Positions 25,380 to 35,293 of a stretch of DNA of 64,000 nucleotides are shown here, in pieces. Source of the stretch: Bacteroides intestinalis. Its GTDB lineage: Bacteria > Bacteroidota > Bacteroidia > Bacteroidales > Bacteroidaceae. The stretch lies in NCBI RefSeq assembly GCF_902364365.1, contig NZ_CABJDN010000013.1, positions 1 through 64,000 on the forward strand. The letters run 5' to 3'. The translations under genes were made by a program, and so were the position numbers. Every line of letters starts with the position of its first letter. Position 1 is the first letter of the stretch. Under the pieces are notes generated by a model. The model ran no database searches and was not told the DNA's origin. It saw only the letters and a program-made list of their open reading frames with translations.

Positions 25380-28300
25380 TCACTGCTTTTTCGGCTTCGT
25401 CATTTTCTCTTTATGAGCCTGATAGTAATCATTCAGTTCACGGTCTTTCTTTATCTTACGGCGGTTGCGCTTGATACCGATACCGGCAAACGAACAATAA
25501 AGCACAGGAACCAGAATCAGCGTCAAGATGGTAGATACCGTGAGACCACCAATTACCGCCACACCCAACGGACGCCACATCTCGGCACCTTCACCTTGTC
25601 CTACAGCCATCGGCACCATACCGAGGATAGTAGTCAGCGTGGTCATTAACACCGGACGCAAACGGCTACGGCCTGCCGTAACCACAGAGTGGAGTACCGC
25701 CATACCGCGCTCGCGACAGAGTGTGATGTAGTCAATCAGCACGATACCGTTCTTCACCACGATACCAATCAACATGATTCCACCCAACAAACTCATGACG
25801 TTCAAGTTTGTATCCGTAAAGAAGAGTGCCATCAATACACCGCTGAATGCAAACGGAATGGAGAACATGATAATAAACGGATAACTCAAAGACTCAAACT
25901 GGGCGGCCATTACAATAAATACCAGAATAATAATCAGTACAGCCAGCGTACCCAAATCAGAGAATGAATCCTGCTGATCCTCGTACGAACCCGAAATCTG
26001 GATAGAAATACCGCTCGGCAAGTCCATCTTATCGATAATGGCATTACCATCGGCCACTACATCACCCAACGGAACTCCTGAAATGACGGCAGATACCGTC
26101 ACAATACGTTCACGGTCCTTGCGCTCGATGGTAGGAGGAGCTGAGCGCTCAACCACCGTACCGAGGTCTTTCACACGGATGCCCTTACCAGCAGGTGTAT
26201 AAATAAGGATATTCTCCAAATCTTCAATCTTTGTACGGAATTCAGGAGCATAGCGCACCCGGATGTCGTACTCATCACCGTCCTCACGATAATAGGAAGC
26301 CAAGGCTCCGTTCACGCGGTTGCGCAGATAAGTGGAGGCTGTGGAAAGGTTCAGACCATGAAGCGCCAGTTTCTCACGATCAAAGTCCACCTGATATTCA
26401 GGTTGGTAATCCTGACGGCTGATATTTACCTCACTCACGCCTTTTACATTCAGCAGTTTCTCTTTCAGTTCGGCCGAGACTTTATCCGTAGCGGTAAAAT
26501 CATAACCATATACCTCAAAGTCGGCACTGGCCTGGGCACTCATACCACCGGTACTACCACCCAAAATTACCTGCGCCTTATCCAACTCGGGATAGGCCTT
26601 CAAGTCTTCACGCATCTCATCACAGACCGTTTCCAACTTAACTTTACGGTCGCCCGGACTCACCAAACTGATGTTAAAGCTGATAATATGACTACCATTG
26701 TCTTGCATGGAAGCAAAAGTATTATCCGAATCAGCCTGTCCTACAGTATAGTTACAAACCCTCATCACACCTTCGTAGCGTTTCATCCACTTTTCTGTCA
26801 GTTCCGAAGCCAGTGCTTGAGCACGCTCTACGCGGGCACCGATGGGAAGTTGCAAATTTACACCGATACGGCTATTATCAGCCGCCGGGAAGAACTCCGT
26901 ACCGATATACTTAGCACAAAACAAACTTGCTACAAAGAAAGTAGCACAACCGACCATGATAGTGATACGATGGCGCACAGCCCAGTTCAAACGGTTCTGA
27001 TACCACACATCGAGAGCATCGAGTCCACGTTGAATCGGCCTATAGAAAGCGATGAACATCTTGCTCTGCTTCTTCTGCAAACGCAGGAGTTGTGCACACA
27101 TCATCGGCGTGAATGACAAAGCCGAAATGGTAGAAACGGTCATGATCACACACATCATCCAACCCAACTGGCGGAACAATACACCAGACATACCGCTCAC
27201 CATAGTCAGCGGGAAGAATACCGCAATCATGGTCAGCGTCGAAGCTATAACGGAGATCGCCACCTCATTCGTAGCATGAACCGCCGCCTGCTTCGGTTCG
27301 GAGCCGCGCTCGATATGGGTTGTGACATTCTCAAGTACCACAATGGCGTCGTCCACCACATTACCGATAGCAATGGAGAGACAAGAAAGCGAGATGATGT
27401 TCAGCGAACCGCCGTCTATAATACCCAAATAGATGAATGAAGCTACCAATGACATCGGGATAGTGATGCAGATAATAACCGTAGCACGCCAACGTCCCAA
27501 GAACACAAACACTACCAGGATTACAAACAACATAGCGTACATGATAGTCTCTTCCAAACTGTCAATGGTATTCAGAATGTTATCGGAAGTATTGACAATG
27601 ATACCCAGCTTCACGTCACTCGGCAACGACTTCTGCAACTGCGGCAGCATATCGATAACCTTCTGCGAAATAGCCACAGAGTTGGCGCCGGATTGCTTCT
27701 GTACTACAATCATAGCACCTTGCACACCATTACTATACGTCTTCTGTGCACGTTCTTCCACCGAGTCTACTACTGTTGCCACATCACGCAAATAAACAGA
27801 AGCTCCGTTGTGTGTGCCTACTACGATATTCTCCATCTCTTTGGGGTCCTTGAACTCTCCCTCTACACGGAGTGAATAGGTATTGTTTCCCACATCGAAT
27901 GTACCACCCGGCGTGTTGCGGTTTTCAGCACTGATGATAGAACTGATAGTTTCCACTGAAAGGTTATAGGCATCCAGCTTGTTAGGGTCACAATAAACAT
28001 TTACCTCACGTTTGGGTGCACCGGAGATAGACACCGTACCCACACCCGGCACACGCGCCAGCGGATTTACGATGTTGTCGTCCAAGATTTTATAAAGTGC
28101 CGGCTGACTCTCTTCCGCCTGAACGGAAAGCAGCAGGATAGGAATCATGTCCGTACTGAACTTAAAGATAATAGGCGTCTCCACTTCATCGGGAAGCTGA
28201 GAGCTTACCATATCCAGTTTATCACGCACGTCATTCGTCAACACGTCTATATCATATCCATATTCAAACTCCAACGTTATCACAGAGATATTCTCTGAAG

Positions 28301-28550
28301 ATCTGGAAGTAATATGTTTCAGGTTGCTGACAGAGTTCAGCGTATTCTCTAACGGACGGGTCACGTTGTTCTCAATATCCGACGCACTGGCTCCTGCGTA
28401 GGAAGTCATCACCATGATGGTGTTGGTCTCAATATCCGGATAAAGATCCACCGGCAATTTTGACAAAGAGAACAGACCAAATATCGCTACTGCCAAAAAG
28501 CAGAGCGAGGTCATAATCGGTTTTTTAACCGCTCCTTCGTATAAACTCAT
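25380..28550 (-). CDS. RND efflux pump, second system
   Basis: A 1056-residue inner membrane RND pump, starting MSLYEGAVKKPIMTSLCFLA. Two sets of six membrane segments flank large periplasmic loops. TM4 has the Asp pair in IGNVVDDAIVVLENVTTHIE. FPLTMVSGMSGVLFRQLGWM and GIVVKNGIVLIDY are typical of the efflux group. The C-terminus is a basic tail rich in Lys. It lies between an adaptor gene (21 bases upstream) and a PII-like gene. Its sequence differs clearly from the AcrB-type pump at 11744, so the two are not recent copies. Substrate is unknown. Confidence 0.95.
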   Translation of the reverse strand: MSLYEGAVKKPIMTSLCFLAVAIFGLFSLSKLPVDLYPDIETNTIMVMTSYAGASASDIENNVTRPLENTLNSVSNLKHITSRSSENISVITLEFEYGYDIDVLTNDVRDKLDMVSSQLPDEVETPIIFKFSTDMIPILLLSVQAEESQPALYKILDDNIVNPLARVPGVGTVSISGAPKREVNVYCDPNKLDAYNLSVETISSIISAENRNTPGGTFDVGNNTYSLRVEGEFKDPKEMENIVVGTHNGASVYLRDVATVVDSVEERAQKTYSNGVQGAMIVVQKQSGANSVAISQKVIDMLPQLQKSLPSDVKLGIIVNTSDNILNTIDSLEETIMYAMLFVILVVFVFLGRWRATVIICITIPMSLVASFIYLGIIDGGSLNIISLSCLSIAIGNVVDDAIVVLENVTTHIERGSEPKQAAVHATNEVAISVIASTLTMIAVFFPLTMVSGMSGVLFRQLGWMMCVIMTVSTISALSFTPMMCAQLLRLQKKQSKMFIAFYRPIQRGLDALDVWYQNRLNWAVRHRITIMVGCATFFVASLFCAKYIGTEFFPAADNSRIGVNLQLPIGARVERAQALASELTEKWMKRYEGVMRVCNYTVGQADSDNTFASMQDNGSHIISFNISLVSPGDRKVKLETVCDEMREDLKAYPELDKAQVILGGSTGGMSAQASADFEVYGYDFTATDKVSAELKEKLLNVKGVSEVNISRQDYQPEYQVDFDREKLALHGLNLSTASTYLRNRVNGALASYYREDGDEYDIRVRYAPEFRTKIEDLENILIYTPAGKGIRVKDLGTVVERSAPPTIERKDRERIVTVSAVISGVPLGDVVADGNAIIDKMDLPSGISIQISGSYEDQQDSFSDLGTLAVLIIILVFIVMAAQFESLSYPFIIMFSIPFAFSGVLMALFFTDTNLNVMSLLGGIMLIGIVVKNGIVLIDYITLCRERGMAVLHSVVTAGRSRLRPVLMTTLTTILGMVPMAVGQGEGAEMWRPLGVAVIGGLTVSTILTLILVPVLYCSFAGIGIKRNRRKIKKDRELNDYYQAHKEKMTKPKKQ

Positions 28551-28571
28551 GTTATTAGTGTTTAGTAATCT

Positions 28572-29588
28572 TTATTTCTCGACTTCTACTTCTACGCCAT
28601 CAGCCAGCTTGGACTGTCCTGCAACGACTACCTGCGAATTGTTATCCACACCGGAAATCAACTCATATTCCGTATCCATACGGCGTCCCAGTTCCACTTT
28701 GTTATAAGAAACTTTCCCGTCCTTATACACATATACATAGCGGTCACCGGAACCGGCACGTTTTACGATAGCCAAATCGGGCACAACAACGTGATCCTGT
28801 GTTCCGAAGTTCAGCGTTACACGGGCAAACATACCCGGACGGACTTTCTGGTCACGATTAGTCAGGCGCACTTCAACAGGGAAGGTACGAGTGTTTGCAT
28901 CAATGGTTGGATAAACCAGATTTATCGTTCCTTCAAACTCTTCGTCGCCATACACATCTACTTTAACAGCTACGGGAGAGCCCTTTTTCACTTTCGCAAA
29001 GTAACCTTCGGAAACGTTGATCATCAGTTTCACCGGAGTAATCTGCTCCACTACCAGCACGGGTTCTCCTCCACTATACATATCTCCATTATCGTAATTA
29101 CGAGCCGTTACCACCCCATTGATGGGACTGAGCAACGCAGTATTTTCCAACAGATTCTTATACGTAGTCTTCTGTACGTCCAATGCCATCTTGGCTGCAT
29201 CCCACTCGGATTTGGAAGTACCGCCTACCTTATATAATTCGTCAGTACGCTTGAACTCAATTTCCTGATTCTCCAAACGGAACTTAGCTTGCTTCAGATT
29301 GGCAGCATCCATCTGTACCAATTTCTGACCTTTTGAGACACGGTCACCTACTTCCACAAATATCTGATCGATACGTACCGGAGAAGACGGAGCGATATTA
29401 TTTTTCACTTCTGCCTGAACAGTAGCGGTATATTCCTGGATCTGATCTACAGGACGTGCCGTTACAGAAGCCAGTTTTACTCTCGGTTTTTCCTCTACCT
29501 TTTCAGTTGCAGCCTTGTCTTTCTCTCCGCCGCATGAGCTCAGCAGAGCAACGGCCATCAGGGCGATCAATTGAACACTTTTTTTCAT
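28572..29588 (-). CDS. RND periplasmic adaptor, second system
   Basis: A 338-residue membrane fusion lipoprotein (lipobox ALLSSC, Cys19). The two lipoyl halves are visible as SPVRIDQIFVEVGDRVSKGQKL and SPINGVVTARNYDNGDMYSGGEP, with a short alpha-hairpin between, then a beta-barrel and a membrane-proximal domain. The hairpin is short compared with AcrA, which suits a TolC-type partner with its own long coiled coil. It sits between the channel and pump genes of its operon, 21 bases from each. Confidence 0.93.
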   Translation of the reverse strand: MKKSVQLIALMAVALLSSCGGEKDKAATEKVEEKPRVKLASVTARPVDQIQEYTATVQAEVKNNIAPSSPVRIDQIFVEVGDRVSKGQKLVQMDAANLKQAKFRLENQEIEFKRTDELYKVGGTSKSEWDAAKMALDVQKTTYKNLLENTALLSPINGVVTARNYDNGDMYSGGEPVLVVEQITPVKLMINVSEGYFAKVKKGSPVAVKVDVYGDEEFEGTINLVYPTIDANTRTFPVEVRLTNRDQKVRPGMFARVTLNFGTQDHVVVPDLAIVKRAGSGDRYVYVYKDGKVSYNKVELGRRMDTEYELISGVDNNSQVVVAGQSKLADGVEVEVEK

Positions 29589-29609
29589 ATCGTTGTGATT
29601 TTTCTTTTT

Positions 29610-30971
29610 TTACTTATTAATTGAATAGTCGCGACCCAAAACCTGGTCAAGGTCAGCCTTAGACACCAGATAGTCGTAAATAGATTGGTTGTAAGTTAAT
29701 TCAGCCTGAGTTAATGATACTTGAGAACTGTTCAGTTCCAGCACTGTACCTTTACCCACTTCGTAGCGTTTACCGGCTATTTCCACTGCCTTTTGAGCCT
29801 GCATTACGTTCTCCTTATTACTTACCACCTGCTCGGAACTTGCTGCCATGTTATTCTGGTAGCTGGTAATCTGCATGTTCAGTTTACGCTCCGTATCTGT
29901 GCGGTTTTCCTTTAACTGGTTGATCTGAATTCGTGCGGTTTTCAGTTTCGTAAAGTTACTGGCTTTATAAAGAGGGATGTTCAGGGTAAACACCAAAGCA
30001 GAACTTCCGCCCCAATTATAGTCGAACACATTCCAGTTATTATTATACAATGACTGGTATTGATAAGAATAGTTCATCCCCAATGTCGGCATGAAGTTTG
30101 TCTTCAAGGATTTCAGACTCTGATTGAGCATCTTCATGTTCAAGTCGAATTGCTTCATTGTAGTATTGTTCACCAAGCCCTCATTCAGCTCATTCAACTG
30201 GTTAGCAAACAGACCGGTCTCATAATTCGCCAAATTATCGGCAATCCTGAGATCAAAATCTTCCGTTATTCCCATCAGCACTTTCAGCTGAAGTTTGGAT
30301 AAGGTAACGGCGTTTCCCGCTGAAATGACATTCGGCTTCACACTACGCATCTGTACTTCAGCACTAATCTTATCGAATTCGCTGACAGCTCCCTGCTGGT
30401 ATTTTGCATTAACCACGTTATAATTGTCTTCCGCCAATTTATAACTCTTCTGCAAAACTTCATAAGAATCTTGTGCCAGCATCAACTGGTAATACGCTTT
30501 CGTAACCTGATTCACAAGATCCTGCTTAGAAGCACGTGATTTTTCTACTGCCAATTCTATGTCAGTTTTCGTCATAGACATTGCTTTGTAGACCGAAGGG
30601 GCAAATAACGGTAAGCTGATATTCAAAGTTCCGCTTACTGTATTTGAATCGTCCTGACCCATTTTGAAAGACTGGCCTCCGAGATTCATTTGAGCCGCCG
30701 TAATTGTATGGTTCCATGTTCCACCAATACTGGCCTCCGGCAACAAACTCTGCCAGGTCTCCTTGTTAGCCACTTTTTTCAGGGCTATTTCCTCTTCGGC
30801 AACCTTTATCGTAGGATTATCACTAAGTGCGATTTCCAGTGCTTTGTCGAGGGTCAAGGTTAGGGTTTCTTTTGTTTCCTGCGCCTGTATACGGCCTATA
30901 GCCAATAAAAGGACCACAGTCAACATCATTTTCTTGCTTGCCAAAAATAGTTGTCTGTCCATAAAAATCAA
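29610..30971 (-). CDS. TolC-family outer membrane efflux protein
   Basis: A 453-residue outer membrane channel. A signal peptide ends near RIQAQE, without a lipobox, unlike the channel at 10383. Two outer-membrane efflux repeats follow: LTLDKALEIALSDNPTIKVAEEEI begins the first, and long coiled-coil helices such as LNMQITSYQNNMAASSEQVV mark the second. The gene follows tetR by 26 bases and precedes the adaptor by 21. It would span the outer membrane for the second pump. Confidence 0.93.
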   Translation of the reverse strand: MIFMDRQLFLASKKMMLTVVLLLAIGRIQAQETKETLTLTLDKALEIALSDNPTIKVAEEEIALKKVANKETWQSLLPEASIGGTWNHTITAAQMNLGGQSFKMGQDDSNTVSGTLNISLPLFAPSVYKAMSMTKTDIELAVEKSRASKQDLVNQVTKAYYQLMLAQDSYEVLQKSYKLAEDNYNVVNAKYQQGAVSEFDKISAEVQMRSVKPNVISAGNAVTLSKLQLKVLMGITEDFDLRIADNLANYETGLFANQLNELNEGLVNNTTMKQFDLNMKMLNQSLKSLKTNFMPTLGMNYSYQYQSLYNNNWNVFDYNWGGSSALVFTLNIPLYKASNFTKLKTARIQINQLKENRTDTERKLNMQITSYQNNMAASSEQVVSNKENVMQAQKAVEIAGKRYEVGKGTVLELNSSQVSLTQAELTYNQSIYDYLVSKADLDQVLGRDYSINK

Positions 30972-30997
30972 TCTGTATATTTATTAGGATTATTCTT

Positions 30998-31657
30998 TTA
31001 TTCCGTATTGGACTGCCGGCTCTTACGGTATTCCTGGATAAATTCTTCCAGTTTGCGAGCGCCTTTTTCTGTTGATATTCCCCGGAGATAGGTGAACATG
31101 ATAGATTCATATACTTCCAGGAAAGAGTGCTCTTTGCAAAGATCCGTGTTCATCAGCAAGTCGAGCTGTTCGCGTACCAACAGGTTTACAATCGTAAAGT
31201 TGACGTCATCGCGGAAGTACCCTTGTTGTATACCCAGTTTAAAGAAAGCAATCGTTTCCTCGGAATCGCGGTTGCGACGCTTCATCAATTCTGCATAGAC
31301 TTTAGGATATTTCTTGATGTCTTCAAAAAACTTTTTATTAGTATTGTGAAACTTCTCAATACTCCGCTGGTAGAGTTTTAACAAAACTTCCAATACATTC
31401 GAAGCCTTTTCATAGACGTCTTTTACGTAAGCGTCTCCCTCACGCTGAGCCTTCAGAAGGCACTCCATAAGTAAAGTTTCTTTGTCAGGGAACACCTCAT
31501 ATAAAGTACGTTTGGAGATGCCCAATGCCGCAGCAATGTCATCCATCGTAATGCTCTTGATACCATGGGTAGCAAAAGATTCAAGAGCAGTATCGATGAT
31601 ACGCTCCCGCAACTCTAATCTTTGAGGGTGTTCTTTCACATTGTCGCCCGTTTTCAT
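30998..31657 (-). CDS. TetR/AcrR-family regulator
   Basis: A 219-residue one-component regulator with an N-terminal helix-turn-helix (~20-65): RERIIDTALESFATHGIKSI, then ITMDDIAAALGISKRTLYEVFPDKETLL. The C-terminal helical part is the ligand and dimer domain. It is the first gene of the second efflux operon, so it probably represses itself and the pump. A perfect 10-bp palindrome (31737-31760) lies just upstream of the operon's -7 box and is the obvious candidate operator. Confidence 0.93.
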   Translation of the reverse strand: MKTGDNVKEHPQRLELRERIIDTALESFATHGIKSITMDDIAAALGISKRTLYEVFPDKETLLMECLLKAQREGDAYVKDVYEKASNVLEVLLKLYQRSIEKFHNTNKKFFEDIKKYPKVYAELMKRRNRDSEETIAFFKLGIQQGYFRDDVNFTIVNLLVREQLDLLMNTDLCKEHSFLEVYESIMFTYLRGISTEKGARKLEEFIQEYRKSRQSNTE

Positions 31658-31722
31658 TTCTATTTTCTCTTTAATTTTCAGATTTCAAGTAGAAGAATGT
31701 CCACTTTCGGAATAAAACTGGG

Positions 31723-31730
31723 CAAATATA
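31723..31730 (-). promoter_or_regulatory. -7 box of the tetR-efflux operon
   Basis: TATATTTG on the minus strand matches TAnnTTTG, 65 bases before the tetR ATG. The position of the -33 box is occupied by the palindrome at 31737-31760. Confidence 0.5.
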
Positions 31731-31736
31731 GAAAGA

Positions 31737-31760
31737 AAACTCAATTCTCTAATTGAGTTT
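31737..31760. promoter_or_regulatory. Palindromic operator candidate for the TetR protein
   Basis: AAACTCAATT and AATTGAGTTT form a perfect 10-bp dyad with a 4-base centre. The size suits a TetR dimer. It covers the space between the -7 box and the expected -33 box of the operon, where bound repressor would block RNA polymerase. Confidence 0.65.
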
Positions 31761-31822
31761 CCTTTGAAAGATTAACTATATTAATATTTATTATGCTTCC
31801 GGCAGGTTTATTGGGAAGAATA

Positions 31823-33319
31823 TCAATAATCGAACTTCGTCCGGTTCAGAAACGCCACTGTCTTATGGATTTCCTTATACATGACAATGTCGTCTTTAAT
31901 AAAAGGGACTTCTTTGCGATATTCGTTCAGGAAGCGTTCCAAAGCGGGAGAGGTCTTTAATGGGCGACGAAATTCGATACCCTGTGCTGCATTCATCAGT
32001 TCGATAGAGAGAATGTGTTCCAGATTGTCCATAATACGATACAATTTGGTAGCTGCATTAGCCCCCATGCTGACATGATCTTCCTGACCGTTGGAAGAAA
32101 CGATGGAATCACTGCTGGCAGCATAGCAATACATTTTATTCTGGCTGACCATGGAGGCAGCGGCGTATTGCGGTATCATAAAGCCGGAGTTCAAACCGGG
32201 ATTGGCTACCAGAAATTCAGGCAGACCGCGCAGTCCCATGATGAGCTGTGCCACCCGCCGCTCGGAAATATTGCCCAATTCGGCAAGGGCGATACCAAGA
32301 AAGTCGTAAGAGATGGCAAGCGGCTGCCCATGGAAGTTTCCGCCGGAAATAATGCGGTCTTCATCAGGGAAGATAGTGGGATTATCCGTTACGGAATTGA
32401 TTTCGGTCAGCAGAACGGAAGAGACATAACGGATGGCATCTTTCGTTGCGCCATGTACTTGGGGAATGCAACGGAAAGAATACGGATCTTGTACATGGGC
32501 TTTGTGTTGAGCAATGATTTCACTGCCTTCCAGGAGTTTACGGAAATTATCACCTGTCTCGATTTGTCCCCGGTGCGGACGGATTTGCTGGATACAATCC
32601 ATAAAAGGATCGATACGCCCATCGAAAGCTTCGAGGGAGAGAGCGGCAATAAGGTCGGCCTTCTTGGAGAGACGGAAGGCTTTCAGAATGGCAAACACAC
32701 CATTGGCACTCATGAACTGCGTACCGTTGAGCAGGGCAAGACCTTCTTTACTCATAAGTTTCACCGGTTCCCAACCGAACTCATCGAGGACGCTGATAGC
32801 TTCGCGCTTCTTACCTTTATAATAAACATCCCCCACACCGATAAGCGGCAGGAAGAGATTGGCAAGGGGAGCCAGATCACCGGATGCACCGAGTGAACCG
32901 CGGTCGTAAACAATGGGCATCACATCGTTGTTGAAGAAATCGAGGATGCGCTGTACGGTGATGACTTGCACACCGCTATGCCCCAGAGAAAGGGCATGGG
33001 CTTTGAGCAACATCATTAGCTTGACGATGACAGGACGTATTTCTTCACCGACGCTGCAAGCATGACTCTTTATCAGGTTTTCCTGTAAGGTACCCAGTTC
33101 GTCGGGAGATATATTTTTGCTGCACAAGGAACCGAAACCTGTGGTGATGCCGTACAAAGGTTCTTCGGACTCGGCTATCTTATGATCGAGGTAGTCGCGG
33201 CATTTCTGTATCCGTTCTTTGGCTTCGGGAGCCAGTTCCAGTTTCAGATTCTCGTTGATAATTCGTTCGATGATGTCGAATGTGAGTTCACCGGACCCTA
33301 CATGATAGACGTTTTTCAT
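31823..33319 (-). CDS. hutH: Histidine ammonia-lyase
   Basis: A 498-residue enzyme that removes ammonia from histidine to give urocanate, the first step of the pathway. Ala145-Ser146-Gly147 in GSLGASGDLAPLANL forms the MIO cofactor. GITTGFGSLC, TDNPTIF and the late segment ATKLYRIMDNLEHILSIELM match the aromatic lyase family. Length agrees with the ~500-residue norm. It is last in the hut operon and overlaps fchA by 4 bases. Confidence 0.97.
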   Translation of the reverse strand: MKNVYHVGSGELTFDIIERIINENLKLELAPEAKERIQKCRDYLDHKIAESEEPLYGITTGFGSLCSKNISPDELGTLQENLIKSHACSVGEEIRPVIVKLMMLLKAHALSLGHSGVQVITVQRILDFFNNDVMPIVYDRGSLGASGDLAPLANLFLPLIGVGDVYYKGKKREAISVLDEFGWEPVKLMSKEGLALLNGTQFMSANGVFAILKAFRLSKKADLIAALSLEAFDGRIDPFMDCIQQIRPHRGQIETGDNFRKLLEGSEIIAQHKAHVQDPYSFRCIPQVHGATKDAIRYVSSVLLTEINSVTDNPTIFPDEDRIISGGNFHGQPLAISYDFLGIALAELGNISERRVAQLIMGLRGLPEFLVANPGLNSGFMIPQYAAASMVSQNKMYCYAASSDSIVSSNGQEDHVSMGANAATKLYRIMDNLEHILSIELMNAAQGIEFRRPLKTSPALERFLNEYRKEVPFIKDDIVMYKEIHKTVAFLNRTKFDY

Positions 33320-33945
33320 ACTCGTAATTCTTGGTTAACAACATCCAATACTTCTTTTTCACGGTCGCAGGCCAGACGTTCCAGCTTGTCGGCTTCTGCC
33401 TGAAGCTCGCCTGCAAAGGTTTTATCTTTGATGGAACCCAGGTTAATGCGGACATTCAGCAAGGCACCCAGCACAGCAGTACGGGCGGACATCATGGCCA
33501 CACAAGCATCAGTCACTGCATTACGGTTTCCCAAACGGGCAACGTCGGCAATCACCGACATCAGTTCGCAGGCATTACGAGCCACTTGCATGGGAACTAA
33601 GGCGGCATACTTAGTAGCTTCCTGAATAGCAGCGCTGCGGGCAGCTTTTTCTTCATCGGTAACTTTGGGCATTTTGAAACATGCAAACACGGCATCGTAA
33701 GCTTCCGAGTCACGGTCTATATCGGCAATGAATACATCTTTCTCTTTCACCGAGAGAGAGGCAATATGGTTCATAAGTTCCTCGTGTTCTTCGTAATTCT
33801 TCTTGCCGATGGTGAGGTTAGCAACCATAGCGGCAAGTGCCGAAGCTATGGCACCGTTCAAGGCGGCAATGCTTCCGCCACCGGGGACGGGATCACTGCC
33901 CGCCACTTTATTCAAGAACTCTTTTACTGTTAAATCAACTAACAT
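33316..33945 (-). CDS. fchA: Formimidoyl-tetrahydrofolate cyclodeaminase
   Basis: A 209-residue enzyme converting 5-formimidoyl-THF to 5,10-methenyl-THF and ammonia. The start LTVKEFLNKVAGSDPVPGGGS with GAIASALAAMVANLT is the signature of the cyclodeaminase domain of FTCD. Here it is a separate gene rather than fused to the formimidoyltransferase, which is encoded two genes upstream. Its stop overlaps the hutH start by 4 bases. Confidence 0.94.
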   Translation of the reverse strand: MLVDLTVKEFLNKVAGSDPVPGGGSIAALNGAIASALAAMVANLTIGKKNYEEHEELMNHIASLSVKEKDVFIADIDRDSEAYDAVFACFKMPKVTDEEKAARSAAIQEATKYAALVPMQVARNACELMSVIADVARLGNRNAVTDACVAMMSARTAVLGALLNVRINLGSIKDKTFAGELQAEADKLERLACDREKEVLDVVNQELRV

Positions 33946-33965
33946 GGTATTTTTCTTTAAAGGTT

Positions 33966-35219
33966 TTACAATACAGGATAAATCACTCCTTCTTTAATGG
34001 TAGTATTGACACAATTCATGCCGACATAATAAGGCAGGAAATGGTAATTATCGGAATTCAGCACTACAAAATCTCCCTTCTTGCCTACTTCGATGCTACC
34101 GATACGGTCCGCCCGGTTCAAGGCAGCAGCCCCGTTCAGGGTAAGCGCAGTGATAGCTTCTTCAATAGTAAGATGCATATAGATGCACGCCAGTGCAAAA
34201 GTCAACGGAATGGAACCGGAGAAACAGCTACCCGGGTTGAGATCCGTGGCAAGGGCTACGGCACAACCGGAATCAATCATTTCGCGACCACGTGCATAAG
34301 ATTCTTTCAAGGCAAAAGCGGTAAGAGGAAGCAAGGTTGCAACGGTTCCGGCATCCCGCATGGCACGGATACCCGTATCGGATGCATGCAGCAGATGATC
34401 TGCGGAAACAGCAGAAAGCTCGGCAGCCAGTTCGGCACCACCCAGCGGAACAATTTCATCGGCATGGAGTTTCAAGCCCAGACCATATTCCTTGGCAGCT
34501 TGCAACAGACGGCGGGATTGCTCGATGGAGAAAACGCCTTGTTCGCAGAAGACATCACAAAACTCCGCCAGTTCGTTCTTGGCAACGCAAGGCAGAACGT
34601 CACTGATAATGAAATCAAGATATTCGTCCGTACGTCCCTTATACTCCTCGGGTACGGCATGTGCGCCCAGAAAAGTGGATACAATATCTACCCGCTTATG
34701 TTCGTCATTATCCAGGCTACGCATGACTTTGAGTTGCAGAAGTTCCGTTTCCTTATCCAGTCCGTAGCCGCTTTTACCTTCTACGGTAGTGACGCCCATA
34801 TTACTCATTTGCTTCAAAAAACCTTCGGCTTTGGAGCGGAGTTGAATAAAACTGCATTCGCGGGTGGCTTTTACGGTACTTACAATGCCACCGCCACGCT
34901 CCATAATAGACATATAGCTTTCTCCTTTCAGTCGCCAAGAGAATTCTTCGGCACGTTCGCCACCAAAAACCAAGTGGGTATGCGAATCGACGAAGCCGGG
35001 TAACAGGCATTTGCCACGGGCATTGTAGTGCCAGTAGCGTTGATAATATCCGTCACGCATCTCGCCTCGGGAAGGGCCGACATAGGAAATGATACCATCG
35101 GTTACTTCTATTGTAGCATTATCAATGATGCATAGTTCACCCATCTCTCTGCCGCAACGGGCGGAAAAACCGATGGGCGTTACAACGCGAGCATTAAAAA
35201 TTATCAGGTTCTCGGTCAT
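33966..35219 (-). CDS. hutI: Imidazolonepropionase
   Basis: A 417-residue amidohydrolase that opens the imidazolone ring to give N-formimidoyl-glutamate, the third step of histidine breakdown. Metal ligands appear in GFVDSHTHLVFGG, LKLHADEI and the later VALATDLNPGS region. The pattern EGKSGYGLD is also characteristic. Length is normal (~410). It is flanked by ftcD upstream, across a 74-base gap with a 9-bp tandem repeat, and fchA downstream by 20 bases. Confidence 0.96.
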   Translation of the reverse strand: MTENLIIFNARVVTPIGFSARCGREMGELCIIDNATIEVTDGIISYVGPSRGEMRDGYYQRYWHYNARGKCLLPGFVDSHTHLVFGGERAEEFSWRLKGESYMSIMERGGGIVSTVKATRECSFIQLRSKAEGFLKQMSNMGVTTVEGKSGYGLDKETELLQLKVMRSLDNDEHKRVDIVSTFLGAHAVPEEYKGRTDEYLDFIISDVLPCVAKNELAEFCDVFCEQGVFSIEQSRRLLQAAKEYGLGLKLHADEIVPLGGAELAAELSAVSADHLLHASDTGIRAMRDAGTVATLLPLTAFALKESYARGREMIDSGCAVALATDLNPGSCFSGSIPLTFALACIYMHLTIEEAITALTLNGAAALNRADRIGSIEVGKKGDFVVLNSDNYHFLPYYVGMNCVNTTIKEGVIYPVL

Positions 35220-35232
35220 ATTTAAAAACTTT

Positions 35233-35268
35233 ATTTGTGTAATTTGTGTAATTTGCGTAATTTGCGTT
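35233..35268 (+). repeat. Nine-base tandem repeat D
   Basis: Four 9-bp copies: ATTTGTGTA, ATTTGTGTA, ATTTGCGTA, ATTTGCGTT. They lie between ftcD and hutI inside the hut operon. The word resembles ATCCGTGTA/ATCCGCGTA in the right arm of element B, with TT in place of CC. No opposing arm was found nearby. Confidence 0.8.
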
Positions 35269-35293
35269 CTTTCATCATTCTATTACTATCTCA

